From G963677485 sp942492855 (GTDB taxonomy: Bacteria; Armatimonadota; HRBIN16), in contig OW818647.1 of assembly GCA_942492855.1 (NCBI GenBank), forward strand, positions 1,426,001-1,490,000: DNA of 64,000 nt, written 5' to 3'. A program made the translations under genes and the position numbers. This document shows positions 7,513-17,269 of this stretch, in pieces; position 1 is the first letter of the stretch, and each line of letters opens with the position of its first letter. The notes below the pieces were generated by a model. The model had not been told where the DNA came from and searched no databases. It saw only the letters and a program-made list of their open reading frames with translations.

Positions 7513-9560
7513 TTGGCAGTGGTCGCGACGATCAGCACCGCCGGCTTGGCCCAGCAGAACCAGTCGGCACCGAGGTTCTGACGCCCGTTCACGCCCAGAC
7601 CCAGTTTGACTGTCTGGCCCGCATAGGCGCTAAGATCAAAGCTGCGCGGCTGCCAGCCTCGCGTCGTCTGGGTACCCTTGGCGATCTGCTTGCCGTTGAC
7701 CATCACAGACCAGTCCACGCCGTCCAGGCTGTCGTTGGTGAAGCCAGTGGATGCCGTGAACACCAGCTTCTGCTTTTTGGTGATCTTAGGCAGCTTGATT
7801 TCCATCGTGCCGTAACCCGTGCCCTCTTTTGGCGGATGGCTGTAAATGGCACTCATGTGCGTCACACCATCGGAAACCAGCTCCTTGCGCCACTCCAGCC
7901 CAACTTGCAGATTATCCAGCTTCGCGGTGTCGATCAGCAGACTGAGGTCGGCTACCAGGTTCTTACCCGCGAAAGCCGGTTTTGGCTTGGAGCGGTCGAT
8001 GTTCTTGGAGGGCAGTAGCTGCTGCCAGCTCTTGGCACCCAGCACAGGTAGCAGATGCGCTAGCTTCTGCTCCGCCTCTGGAGTGCCCGACAGCCGGAAC
8101 GCCTCCCAACTGGGAAGTTTCCGGCTGATCTTACCCGTATTGGGATTATCAACGTCAGGGAAGTCCCATATGCCCAGCCTTAGACCAAACTCATCGCGCG
8201 CGGACACATGCCGGTGCAGGTTGAACGCCACGATGCCGTTGATGCGTTCTACCCGGTAGTAGGCTGCGGCGTAGGCCGCGGCCTGCATCTGCTCACCCTC
8301 AGGCGTCGGGTCCGCGTTAAAGCCCTGCTCGGTTAAGGCGATCCGCCTCAGCTTGCCGTTGTAGAGGAAGCGCGGCTGCGACAGGAAGTCCGGCAGCACC
8401 TCCAGGTTCTTAAAGGTGATCTTGGGCGTGTCATACCGAAGCAGTGCTTGATCGTCTTTCAAGAAATTGGGTTTGAACAGGTCTTGCGGGTAGGGATGAA
8501 AAGCCACATCCCAGGGGAAATTGCCTTCCAGGTTAGAGCGTTTCGCCAGACCTTCCAGCACCACATCACCCTGCATATCGACAGGCGCGGTCCAGTGGTG
8601 CTCCATGCTGACGAAGGCGCGCAGGTCCGGGTGCGTGTCGCGCAGCACCAGGTCGGTCACGCGCACCGCCTTCATATATTCGTCCAGGAAGTGCTGATCC
8701 GATGGCCGGCCCATGTTATACCACGACCAGTGCGCCTGCACCTCATTGCCCACGATGTAGCTGCTGACCCAGCCGTATTTGCAGTCCGGACGGCTGTACC
8801 GCTCCGCGAAGAAGCCGATCACCGCACGGTAGGCCTTCAGACCGCGGTCGTTGGTGAGGTTGAACGCACCCAGATGCATCGGCGCATTCGCCAGATCGGT
8901 CTCCGGGTGAATGAACGGGTTGCTGGGATCCGGCTTGCTTGGGATTGGGTTGTTGATGACCGCGAAGATATTCATACCTGCGTCGGTCAGTTCCTTGAAA
9001 TGCTTGTCAAAGCCGTAGAAGGTGTTCATGTTGATTCCGTAACGCTCGCCATCAACTTCAATGACCGGCTCGCCGGGTTTCACGTCCTCCGGTGGTTTCA
9101 GCACGCCGATCAGGTTGATATTGGTGGTGATGTGTTTCACGCCCAGCGTCACCAGGTCATCGATCATCCATGGGCAACTCATGCCCTTCTTTGATGATGG
9201 CCAGGGAATCCGGAAGCCGCGGCTGTTCTCCGTGAATTCGGTGACATACCGCGTGCTGACCGTCTTGCCAGTTTTGGCATCCACCAGCCGGAAACGACGA
9301 TACAGCAGGTCTTCACCGTCCCGCACTCTGGGCACACTGAGCTTCTGCTCGCCGACCAGCTTGCCGTTCCAGACCGTCACTCCTCCGGATTTCTGCCAGG
9401 GCTTCAACGCCTCCAGGCGGAAAAGCCCGGGTTTGTCGGACTTGGCCGTGATGGTGATGGTGCTTTTACTGGCCTCAGCGTTGATCAACATCGCCGCACC
9501 CGCCACTCCTGTCAGACTCGCACATAGGACGGCCACCATGGCCGCAGTTCGCAAATTCAT
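7509..9560 (-). CDS. Secreted DUF5722-like glycosidase-type protein
   Basis: 683 residues with an N-terminal signal peptide (MNLRTAAMVAVLCASLTGVAGA, cleavage near 22). A beta-rich N-terminal part (about 25-110) precedes a barrel-like central part with WMIDDLVTLGVKH, SSYIVGNEVQAHWSW, SMEHHW, AFHPYPQDLF and ALTEQGFN. The NE of VGNEVQ and the E of TEQG are candidate catalytic acids by analogy with clan GH-A, which is inference. A C-terminal beta-sandwich (about 565-680, ending GADWFCWAKPAV) looks carbohydrate-binding. I assign DUF5722 from memory of the pattern, without a search. It is expected outside the inner membrane. It is the first gene of a two-gene unit with the GH-A enzyme. Confidence 0.65.
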   Translation of the reverse strand: MNLRTAAMVAVLCASLTGVAGAAMLINAEASKSTITITAKSDKPGLFRLEALKPWQKSGGVTVWNGKLVGEQKLSVPRVRDGEDLLYRRFRLVDAKTGKTVSTRYVTEFTENSRGFRIPWPSSKKGMSCPWMIDDLVTLGVKHITTNINLIGVLKPPEDVKPGEPVIEVDGERYGINMNTFYGFDKHFKELTDAGMNIFAVINNPIPSKPDPSNPFIHPETDLANAPMHLGAFNLTNDRGLKAYRAVIGFFAERYSRPDCKYGWVSSYIVGNEVQAHWSWYNMGRPSDQHFLDEYMKAVRVTDLVLRDTHPDLRAFVSMEHHWTAPVDMQGDVVLEGLAKRSNLEGNFPWDVAFHPYPQDLFKPNFLKDDQALLRYDTPKITFKNLEVLPDFLSQPRFLYNGKLRRIALTEQGFNADPTPEGEQMQAAAYAAAYYRVERINGIVAFNLHRHVSARDEFGLRLGIWDFPDVDNPNTGKISRKLPSWEAFRLSGTPEAEQKLAHLLPVLGAKSWQQLLPSKNIDRSKPKPAFAGKNLVADLSLLIDTAKLDNLQVGLEWRKELVSDGVTHMSAIYSHPPKEGTGYGTMEIKLPKITKKQKLVFTASTGFTNDSLDGVDWSVMVNGKQIAKGTQTTRGWQPRSFDLSAYAGQTVKLGLGVNGRQNLGADWFCWAKPAVLIVATTAK

Positions 9561-9755
9561 CTGGTTCTCCCTGTGTTACGTAATACATATGTGTTAAACC
9601 CGCCCATTAGGCAGGTGACCCTGTGAGATAGCGACCAGCTCCACGGCTCCCGATAAAAACACCGAGCCGTCTTCATGCGCCAGGTAGCGCCTGCCGGTTT
9701 CGGTGCCGATGCGCCCATGCTACTTGATCGGGTGGTCCCATTGTGCTCGACAAAA

Positions 9756-9786
9756 CAGGAGGTGCGATGGGATATCGCACCTCCTG
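9756..9786 (-). terminator. Terminator of the large glycosidase gene
   Basis: Perfect 13-bp stem CAGGAGGTGCGAT / ATCGCACCTCCTG with a 5-base loop. Read on the minus strand it is followed by TTTTGT, 15 bp past the stop of the gene ending at 9802. It separates that gene from the DUF5722-like gene. Confidence 0.8.
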
Positions 9787-9801
9787 ACAGGAACCGGGTG
9801 G

Positions 9802-12800
9802 CTACTTGCCCTGCAGCAGCCTCACGGGGCCCATCAAGCCGCCGGGCTTGTGAGTGCCGTAGCTGTTGTTGATCAGGTTGGCCACGCGTACCTCGATGGT
9901 GTTCACACCGGGCTGCAGCAGACCGCTGACATCAAACCGGTACGGTGCCCAAAGGCGCATTCCGGCTTTCTTGCCATTCACCGTGACCTCCGCCGCGTAG
10001 TAGACCGTGCCCAGATCGAGCACGCACTTGGCGGGCACATCCGTGACGGTGATCTGCTTGCGGTAGTTCAGCCGACCGCTGAAGGAGGCCATGCCCCAGT
10101 CCGTCCAGTTGCCAAGCGGCTTCTGGTTTCCTGCACCGGCCAAGGCCGGGTTGACCGGGTTCTTGTGCTCCAGCGGGGGCTGGTCATTGGGATCAAACCG
10201 GACCAGCCAGTCACCCTCCACGGTCATGACCGGGCTGTAGCTCAACGGCTTGGGTGCGGTGGTGTTGGCCGGTTTGGCGGGGTCAAACACCACATAGTAG
10301 GCCTGGTTGAGCTCGAAGTTCAGATTCGCCTGGCTGCCAGTGGCGGTCTGGACGCTGTTGATGGGCGTGGTCTTGCCGCTCTCGATATCCCACACGCTGG
10401 CGGAACCCTTTGCGCCGGGGAATGTGAGCGACATCTTGCGTGCGGCTCCGTTGTTGGCCAGATAGTAGAACTCTTTACCGTCAATCCGGCGATGGTGCTG
10501 CAACAACGTATGCCCATCGGAAGGGAGCACACACGGGCTGAGGCCAGGCATACGCCCATTGACGGCGGCTTGGATTTCACCCGGCATTCTGTGATACCCC
10601 GGCAGAGCCGATAGCTGACTGCACAATGCCGCCATTTTGGCGTCAATCAGGCCGTTCTCGGTGCTGCCATTCGGCAGTTCGCCCAGCGCATACACATGTC
10701 CGCCAGCCTTCACGAAGCCCACAAGCTGCTGCATGGTTTTGAGGGGCATCACGTCCAGCGGAGGCAGAACCACCGCACTTACGCGCCGATTGCCCATGGT
10801 CAACTGCGCACCGTTGAGCTTCAGCCGGGCCATGGTGGGGCTATCGGCCACCAGGAACTGCACGCCGGAGCGCGCCATCTGGTCGAGTGCCTTGCTGTAG
10901 ACCTCGTTGATGTGGTTCATACGGCGGTTTTCAGGACGGTCATTCGGTAAGGACCAGAAGTTGGCCGGTGTGGGGTTGTTGTTGACATCGAACACGTTGC
11001 TGTCCGTGTTGGCCCAGACCGACTCGATCGGGTAGTAGACCACCGCGGAGATCACCTGCTGGCCGTGGCTATTGACGTAGCTAGCGCGACGCACCACATC
11101 CGTCCAGAGGTGCATCCACGGGAAGAAGGGGTTGATTTCGCTGAAGTCCGGTGTCCACGGATTGCCGTCCATCTTCTCATACATGAACACGCCGTGCGGG
11201 ATGACGTGACTTGTGCCCCACGCAAACATCGAGTTGGTGCTCTGTTTCACGATGTCCGGCTGGAACGGCTCCCAGCTTGCGGCGCCCAGGTACTCCGCCA
11301 TGAAGCGGCGGCCCTCCCACTCGGCCACGCTGTGCGCCTCCATGAAGTCATGGGGGTTCAGGGCGTTCAGTTGCAGGTTGTCCTGCCCGGGCATGCTGAA
11401 AGCGCGCTGCATCTTCATGTTGTGGCCAGACCACCGCGCGACCGCCTGCAGGCTCTCCTCCCAGAAGTGGCCGGTGACATACATATTGTATTGCTGGTGC
11501 CAGTCGCTGAGGTACTGGAAGGTGCCAGAATAGAGGTCGGTCATGACGTCAAACCAGCGGAACCTGACCGCGGCACAGCGGCCCTCTACGTCTTTGTCGA
11601 CCAGCAGCGGTAACTGAGTTTTAACATCCACCTTGAATCGACGCTTGTAGTCCTTCTCCAGATCGCCGCTCCAGGCCAGGCCTGATCCGTAGTCTCCCTC
11701 GTTGTCGGCGAAATCACCGGGGATTCCCTTGCCCATCTGGTCGCGATATTTCTGGGCGTATGGCTCCAGGCCGATCTTGGCGTATTTCGGGCCAAGTTGC
11801 CGGTCGAGGTAGTTCACCATGTTATGGTTGTTTTTGTAGAACACGTAGATGCGCCAGTCGTTGCCGGCTGGGATGGCCCATTTGCTGCCGGGCTTGATGT
11901 TGACCATACCCTTGCTGCGGATGGTGCGCGGCTTGTGTTCGCTCATGCCGGCCATGTCTGTGCCGAGGTTCCAGGGAGGTGTGTTGGACGGGCCGATCAC
12001 CGTGACCGCGCTCTGCGCGCCACCGGCGGTTTCGGATGCGGTCCAAGTGCCGTCGCTCTGCACCAGAGTGGAACTGCCGTCGGCATGGCCGAACCGCAGT
12101 GCGCATACGAAACCAGCGGCCAGGTCGAGGTTCGTGGCCTGCACAGTGATCTGTATCGGCTTGTTGGCCTCGAAGGATCGCTTCAGCGACGTCGACGAGG
12201 GTGACGCCCAGTTCTTGCCCTCAAGAACCTGCTTGCCATTCAGGCTGAGCACGAAACTGTTGTCACAACTGCCGATGACGGAGACATCGACAGCCGGTTT
12301 CGGCAGACTCACCGTGTGGTAGAGGCTGATGACCGTGTTGTCCCGTGTGTTCTTGTGCCATATCCATTGGCCTAGAGGGGGCGTAGGACGGACATCGGTG
12401 ACCTCGTCCTCCTTAAGATTTTGCGTCAGGGGGGCGGCGATGGCCGCATATCCGGTGGGGATGCTGGCCGTCTGCCCGCCTTTCACGTCCATCGTGCGCC
12501 AGATCAGCGACTCAGCCTTCAGCTCAGGATGCTGTTTGACCGTGCGTCCGTTCGCTTGAAGGCAGGGCCACATGTACTCATCTACATAACCCAGATAGCC
12601 GCCCGCGTTTGTGGTAGTTTTGAGTGCTGAGCTGAACTCGCGCCACCACTCGGGGCCAAGCCACTGCGCATCGGGGAGGCCGGGACCACCCTGAATGCTG
12701 ATACGACCGTGCGCGTAGCCCGGGTTCAAGCCCTGAGTCATCATCGAGGCGGCCTGCTTCGAGGCCTTGCCGGCCTGAAGCGGCTCATCCCAGAACCAAA

Positions 12801-12975
12801 ACGCGAACGGCCCGTAGAAGTTGTCTGGGTTGGCAAACTGTTTTGATAGCTCCGGGAAGGAAACCGGCTTAACCCCTCCCGCCTTCACCGCGGTGGGTGC
12901 TGGTTTGGATTGCGCAGATAGTGTCATGGAGATCACCAATAGGCCGCCGATGAGGCAGCTCTTAACGTTCGGCAT
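9802..12975 (-). CDS. Large secreted glycoside hydrolase, GH106 (alpha-L-rhamnosidase)-like
   Basis: 1057 residues starting at MPNVKSCLIGGLLVISMTLSA, a good signal peptide. The frame is open to 13320, but the extra 115 residues come from intergenic repeats and I left them out; an AGGGGG lies about 12 bases before ATG 12975. Near the N-terminus GPFAFWFWDEPL is a variant of the aromatic-rich motif that opens GH106-type barrels. A galactose-binding-like insert (about 195-310, GQWIWHKN...VIGSCDNSFVLSLNGKQV) follows, then the barrel, then a C-terminal sugar-binding sandwich (YRFDVSGLLQPGVNTIEVRVANLINN). It probably removes alpha-linked deoxysugars such as rhamnose from plant polymers. The catalytic acids are not assigned. 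Its terminator makes it a separate unit. Confidence 0.65.
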   Translation of the reverse strand: MPNVKSCLIGGLLVISMTLSAQSKPAPTAVKAGGVKPVSFPELSKQFANPDNFYGPFAFWFWDEPLQAGKASKQAASMMTQGLNPGYAHGRISIQGGPGLPDAQWLGPEWWREFSSALKTTTNAGGYLGYVDEYMWPCLQANGRTVKQHPELKAESLIWRTMDVKGGQTASIPTGYAAIAAPLTQNLKEDEVTDVRPTPPLGQWIWHKNTRDNTVISLYHTVSLPKPAVDVSVIGSCDNSFVLSLNGKQVLEGKNWASPSSTSLKRSFEANKPIQITVQATNLDLAAGFVCALRFGHADGSSTLVQSDGTWTASETAGGAQSAVTVIGPSNTPPWNLGTDMAGMSEHKPRTIRSKGMVNIKPGSKWAIPAGNDWRIYVFYKNNHNMVNYLDRQLGPKYAKIGLEPYAQKYRDQMGKGIPGDFADNEGDYGSGLAWSGDLEKDYKRRFKVDVKTQLPLLVDKDVEGRCAAVRFRWFDVMTDLYSGTFQYLSDWHQQYNMYVTGHFWEESLQAVARWSGHNMKMQRAFSMPGQDNLQLNALNPHDFMEAHSVAEWEGRRFMAEYLGAASWEPFQPDIVKQSTNSMFAWGTSHVIPHGVFMYEKMDGNPWTPDFSEINPFFPWMHLWTDVVRRASYVNSHGQQVISAVVYYPIESVWANTDSNVFDVNNNPTPANFWSLPNDRPENRRMNHINEVYSKALDQMARSGVQFLVADSPTMARLKLNGAQLTMGNRRVSAVVLPPLDVMPLKTMQQLVGFVKAGGHVYALGELPNGSTENGLIDAKMAALCSQLSALPGYHRMPGEIQAAVNGRMPGLSPCVLPSDGHTLLQHHRRIDGKEFYYLANNGAARKMSLTFPGAKGSASVWDIESGKTTPINSVQTATGSQANLNFELNQAYYVVFDPAKPANTTAPKPLSYSPVMTVEGDWLVRFDPNDQPPLEHKNPVNPALAGAGNQKPLGNWTDWGMASFSGRLNYRKQITVTDVPAKCVLDLGTVYYAAEVTVNGKKAGMRLWAPYRFDVSGLLQPGVNTIEVRVANLINNSYGTHKPGGLMGPVRLLQGK

Positions 12976-13319
12976 GTTGATACGAAGCCCCCTGAATGCG
13001 AGTGTTTCGACACCCTTTTGTACCATTCTATCAGCTAGCAGCCCCGAAGGCGGCCCTCGGCCGCCCCGCCCGGTTTGCTGGAGGTGTGGTTTTGGTTTGT
13101 GGTTGTGGTATAATCGGTTCAAAGCGATGCGTTTTCTGGGGTGGATTCGTCCGATCCGTCCCATCCGTCGGATTCCCGGATTGTCTGAACCACGGATTAC
13201 GCGGATGACACGGATAGGTTCGGATGGGAAGGGAGGCCAATCGGGAGATTGGCGTTCCCAGGGGCGTGCCATAATATATCTATCAAGCAACGATGCTTGG
13301 AGCGAATAGGAGAAACCCA
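12976..13319. repeat. Repeat-rich intergenic region before the triplicated genes (family D)
   Basis: Contains ATCCGTC-type repeats (13148-13180), a segment TGAACCACGGATTACGCGGA... (about 13184-13215), and the hairpin CCAATC-GGGA-GATTGG (13237-13252). The same three-part block recurs before the next two genes (15122-15250; 17132-17230, there without the hairpin). An inverted copy lies at about 48466-48542. No gene is seen; long open frames across it extend neighbours only artificially. Confidence 0.7.
13249..13277 (+). promoter_or_regulatory. Possible promoter supplied by the repeat
   Basis: TTGGCG (13249-13254), which overlaps the repeat hairpin, then a 17-base spacer and TAATAT (13272-13277), 42 bases before the start of the first triplicate gene. 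The same arrangement (TTGGCG, 17 bases, CAATAT) occurs at 15219-15247 before the second gene. The match to the sigma-70 consensus is moderate. Confidence 0.35.
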
Positions 13320-15095
13320 TTGAAGAACCGAATGAAGGAACGACCCCTCATTACCGTTGCGATCCTGGCTTGCCTGTTCTGGACATGCCGGTGTGCCATA
13401 GTATTCACGTATGTACTTGATGGTGAATACTTGACTCACTTAGGATCAGTTCCGTATGCTCGCTGGATGAGTAAGCTTGCCAACCTGCCCGCCTTTAACA
13501 CTAAGTTCAACTCACCGCTAGACGAATGGGATATGTCGGTTGCCAAAGCCGAGGCGGTCTGGATGCATCGGAAGATACAGATATCTGACAAGGCTCTCTA
13601 CGCACAACTCACCATCCGTATACCGTCTGATGATTCTGACAACAGACAAAAGCGCCTTGAGTATAACCGGCACTTGATGGAATGGCTCAAACGGGGTGCC
13701 ACACTAGACCCCGGCAACGCACTTTACAACCTCAGGATGGCCCACATCTATATCGAAGACGCCTGTGAATACAACAGATATCTCACATTTGAGAAGCATC
13801 CCTATACAGTCATGCGCAGCATATCACTCCCAAGAACAAGTCAGATGCCAGTTATCATATACGACCGAGCCATGTTGGATGTCGGCATCACCGAATATCG
13901 GAAAGCCATAAGTAAGCCGCTGCGCACATACCAGTACGAAACTGTAAGATCTCTCACCCGCCATCTTCCTAGACCTTGGATCACTGACCAATATATGCTC
14001 CGCATGTTTGGTTACTTTCGGATAACGGGAACACCATATTTCGGCCAAACTCGAGCCTTTTATGGAGTCGCCAGACTCCTGGCGCAAGAAGGTGATACCC
14101 AAACCGCATATGAATTGCTTGACATCAACTCCTGGCTCCACATGCGCAGCAACGAGCTTGATGCCCCTATGCGAAGAGCTAAGATGTCTGACAATACAGC
14201 TACCCTGTGGAATATCGCCGTTGACCAATCAAATACGGCGGACGCTCAAAAGTATCGAGGCATCAACCAAGCAATGAGCTGTTGGAGTGCACCGAGTGCG
14301 GGAGTGATTATCTACCTGAACCACCTACCATATACCAGTTTGTATGCTCAGGCGGAATGGGCCTATGCCATGAACGTACTCATATGGCTGGTGCTGGCGG
14401 CACTCATTCGTGAGCTTGGTTGGTGTATATATCGGCGTATCGCACGCAGGCCGTTAAGAGAGCTGGGCACATCCAAAGCGCCGATGACACTGGCGGCTAT
14501 CTGTGCCGGTATTGCCGTATTGGGTTGTCTTGTGTCCTTCGTGTTACCGACAACCGGTAATGGCTATCATAACTGGATGGTAAACATACTCCCGTGCTTC
14601 GGCACTGGTTTGATCACCGTCTGCTGGTTCGTGTTCAGACATCAGTTCAAACGGCAGTGTGAGCGAGAGGGCATCCCCGTGCCCAACCGATGGGCTGAGC
14701 TATCATACAACCTGGTGACGCTGGCTGTAATTGGGCTGGTGTATTACATGTTCTATCAGTCGGCATTGGTAGACCACAGTTATGACACGCTGGCAGCCAT
14801 TGGTACCCTGCCCCTCATCGCGATTATCGTGTTCTGTATTTGGTGCAAGTTCACCACCCCCGACTACTACGCATTGGCGAACCGAGAGACCCGACGGTTT
14901 TCTTCAAGGCTGGTCGTGCTCATCGCCGTCAGCGTGATGCCGTTGCTGCTGCTCCAGGAGGTGGTCTTGCTGCAGGTGGGTAAAACCGGCCTTCCAGCGT
15001 ATAAGTCGATTGACAGTGTCATCAAGTACGACCAAGCCATCACCCGCGAATGCGTCCTGCACGTGCAGCGCGTCCTGAAGGACGCGGATCGGTAG
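13320..15095 (+). CDS. Membrane protein with TPR-like periplasmic part, triplicate copy 1
   Basis: 591 residues. An N-terminal anchor (about 12-32) is followed by about 310 soluble residues with TPR-like stretches (RGATLDPGNALYNLRMAHIY, VGITEYRKAI, YELLDINSWL). About six membrane helices follow, ending ALANRETRRF...VSVMPLLLLQEVVLL and a conserved tail ITRECVLHVQRVLKDADR. I chose TTG 13320 because AGGAGA ends 6 bases upstream; ATG 13332 is an alternative. The order of motifs is the same in the two following genes, so this is a tandem family. No known domain or catalytic motif is recognised. A role in envelope sensing or transport would be a guess. The gene looks somewhat AT-richer by eye than the metabolic genes. 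Confidence 0.8.
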   Translation: MKNRMKERPLITVAILACLFWTCRCAIVFTYVLDGEYLTHLGSVPYARWMSKLANLPAFNTKFNSPLDEWDMSVAKAEAVWMHRKIQISDKALYAQLTIRIPSDDSDNRQKRLEYNRHLMEWLKRGATLDPGNALYNLRMAHIYIEDACEYNRYLTFEKHPYTVMRSISLPRTSQMPVIIYDRAMLDVGITEYRKAISKPLRTYQYETVRSLTRHLPRPWITDQYMLRMFGYFRITGTPYFGQTRAFYGVARLLAQEGDTQTAYELLDINSWLHMRSNELDAPMRRAKMSDNTATLWNIAVDQSNTADAQKYRGINQAMSCWSAPSAGVIIYLNHLPYTSLYAQAEWAYAMNVLIWLVLAALIRELGWCIYRRIARRPLRELGTSKAPMTLAAICAGIAVLGCLVSFVLPTTGNGYHNWMVNILPCFGTGLITVCWFVFRHQFKRQCEREGIPVPNRWAELSYNLVTLAVIGLVYYMFYQSALVDHSYDTLAAIGTLPLIAIIVFCIWCKFTTPDYYALANRETRRFSSRLVVLIAVSVMPLLLLQEVVLLQVGKTGLPAYKSIDSVIKYDQAITRECVLHVQRVLKDADR

Positions 15096-15286
15096 GGGCA
15101 ACCCCCTGTGGTTGCCCCATTGCCATCGGTCCGATCCGTCGGATGCCCGGATGGTCTGAACCACGGATTACGCGGATTACACGGATAGGTTCGGATGGAG
15201 AGGGAGCCAATCGGGAGATTGGCGTTCCCAGGGGCGTGCCACAATATATCTATCAAGCAACGAAGCCTGAGGCAAAGGAGATACCA

Positions 15287-17122
15287 ATGATACTGACCCG
15301 ACGAATTCTCACTGCATCTGTCCCGGCTATTGCTATCCTTCTTGGGCTGTTAATCTGGCCAGGACGCCTGACATGGCTATCGATGGTGAGTTTTGCCAAT
15401 CACTACGACACTCTCACGACCTTTTTAGGGTATGAGGTAGTCCAAAGCGCGACACCAGCGCTTTGGATATATGCATCACAAGAGCTGCCGAAAGCCACAA
15501 AATTTCCTTTACCGAAAAACAAACAGCAGGCTGACCGCATCTGGGCCGACTACAAACACCTCTACGGTGATCGCCCACTGTATGCGCAGTTAAGTAATTA
15601 TGTTGGCGGTAACTGTATGGAAACCAAAGTCACTCCTGCCGTGCTTCAAACGCGACGTGACTATGTGGCTTTCATGCGGCGAGGCAAGCAACTCGATCCG
15701 ACCAATGCGCTCTACAACATGAAACTTGCTGACTACTATTGGGATCAGGCGGTACGAATAACTGATAATCCCCACAAGCCAAAAACACCCATTTTACCCG
15801 ACAGAAATTATCGGAGCTCATTGTCTCTAGTGAACAAAGGATCCGTTGAAATTGTGAACCCCGGCTACCTGCAGCAGGGGTACGATGAATACCAAAAGGC
15901 GATGGGCAAACAGCTCCGTCGGTACCAAACCCAACCTGTGTGGCAAAAGATTGCCACAATGCCGGGGCCATGGTTGGCAGAGCAGTATGAGATGCGCGTC
16001 ATGATGGTAGATAGCACAACATCACACTTCGCCCGGCCCCAGAATCTGGATAAAGCAGTGGTCGCCTTCATGTTGCTGGGCAGGAGCAAAGAGGCGACGG
16101 AGTTACTTAAGCTGCCGCCTGTATTCAGACTGTTGACCTCCGACAGCCAAACCACCAGCCAGATGTGTGACGACATCCTGCGTGTGAGTCAAACATATGT
16201 GCGGCTCAAGAGCGATATGGCCCTAATGAAGGGTGATGTTTCTCAGGCCGATCGGTACCTAGAGGCTTATAAGGGACTGATAAAACTGAGTTTCGTCCAA
16301 TCTTACAATGGGCGTACCGGATACAAGCCTCACTGGTTGTCACCATCGTTGGCTGGCAACATGAAGATTCAAATGGCCTGGGACACGGCGATGATCGTGT
16401 TTGCCCATGTGTTGATTTGGTGCTGGTTCAGGCAGATCGGCTGGAAGCTTCTGCGACGGCGACAAAAGACACAGCCCTTGCCGCCCTTCCGAGCATCGGT
16501 GCGAGTGGCAGGTGCTGCTGGTCTGGTCGGGCTCATCTGCGGTCTGCTGATGCTCGCGTTGATGTCAGGACAGGTTATCACTCAGGCGTTACCAGTCATG
16601 CTGATCATCGTAGCCACCATCAGCGTGGTGAGCTGGCTGTGGTTTCGACATCAGTATAAGCGGTACTGTCAGCAGACAGGAATCTGCGTGCCGAGTCGGA
16701 GCAGCGAGATCGTGTGCAACTGGCTGCCTGTTTTGCTCGGTTTGGCGATAGGGTATCTGACGGTGGTGCTGAACAGGATGAGTGGTCACGATCCACTGGC
16801 GTTTGAGTTCAACGCCGTGTCGCTCATCGGGACGCTGCTCTTCTTTGCCATGATGGTGTGGGTCATGAGTCAAAAACTCCGCACCCCAGAATACTACATA
16901 CTGGCAAACCGGGAGACCCAGCGGTTCGTTGCCTGGTTGGTGGTGTTCATCTCCATCGGCGTGATGCCGCTGCTGATGGTGCCGGAAGTGGTGCTGCTCC
17001 AGCGCGACCGTACCGGTCTGGGGGCCTATAAATCGGCAGAGCTGGTGCAGGCACGTGATAGGGCCATCACCCGCGAATGCGTGCTGCAGGTGCAGCGCGT
17101 GCTGAAGGATGCGGACCGGTAG
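15287..17122 (+). CDS. Membrane protein with TPR-like periplasmic part, triplicate copy 2
   Basis: 611 residues, paralogous to the genes on both sides. Shared blocks are PLYAQL, DYVAFMRRGKQLDPTNALYN, DEYQKAMGKQLRRYQ, HQYKRYCQQTGICVPS, TPEYYILANRETQRF and the tail ITRECVLQVQRVLKDADR, which is almost identical to copy 1. It has an N-terminal anchor (about 7-24), then a soluble TPR-like domain to about residue 360, then about six helices. ATG 15287 follows AAAGGAGATACCA, an ideal ribosome site; the open frame extends upstream to 15050 only through repeat DNA. The near-identical C-terminal tail against a diverged sensor part suggests a conserved partner and variable ligands, which is inference. 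Confidence 0.8.
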   Translation: MILTRRILTASVPAIAILLGLLIWPGRLTWLSMVSFANHYDTLTTFLGYEVVQSATPALWIYASQELPKATKFPLPKNKQQADRIWADYKHLYGDRPLYAQLSNYVGGNCMETKVTPAVLQTRRDYVAFMRRGKQLDPTNALYNMKLADYYWDQAVRITDNPHKPKTPILPDRNYRSSLSLVNKGSVEIVNPGYLQQGYDEYQKAMGKQLRRYQTQPVWQKIATMPGPWLAEQYEMRVMMVDSTTSHFARPQNLDKAVVAFMLLGRSKEATELLKLPPVFRLLTSDSQTTSQMCDDILRVSQTYVRLKSDMALMKGDVSQADRYLEAYKGLIKLSFVQSYNGRTGYKPHWLSPSLAGNMKIQMAWDTAMIVFAHVLIWCWFRQIGWKLLRRRQKTQPLPPFRASVRVAGAAGLVGLICGLLMLALMSGQVITQALPVMLIIVATISVVSWLWFRHQYKRYCQQTGICVPSRSSEIVCNWLPVLLGLAIGYLTVVLNRMSGHDPLAFEFNAVSLIGTLLFFAMMVWVMSQKLRTPEYYILANRETQRFVAWLVVFISIGVMPLLMVPEVVLLQRDRTGLGAYKSAELVQARDRAITRECVLQVQRVLKDADR

Positions 17123-17269
17123 GAGCATAGCGTGCCGATCCGTCGAATCCGTCGGATTCCGGATTGTCTGAACCACGGATTACGCGGATGACACGGATAG
17201 GTTCGGATGGGAAGCGAAATACCACAATCGATCTCTCAGGCAATGATGCCTGAGGCAAAGGAGATACCA

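Noticed and set aside
12976..13320. 115-residue N-terminal extension of the large glycosidase
   Set aside because: It runs through intergenic repeats and the start region of the divergent gene; a clear signal peptide begins at ATG 12975.
15050..15286. 79-residue extension of the second triplicate gene
   Set aside because: The extension is repeat DNA and overlaps the end of copy 1; an ideal ribosome site precedes ATG 15287.
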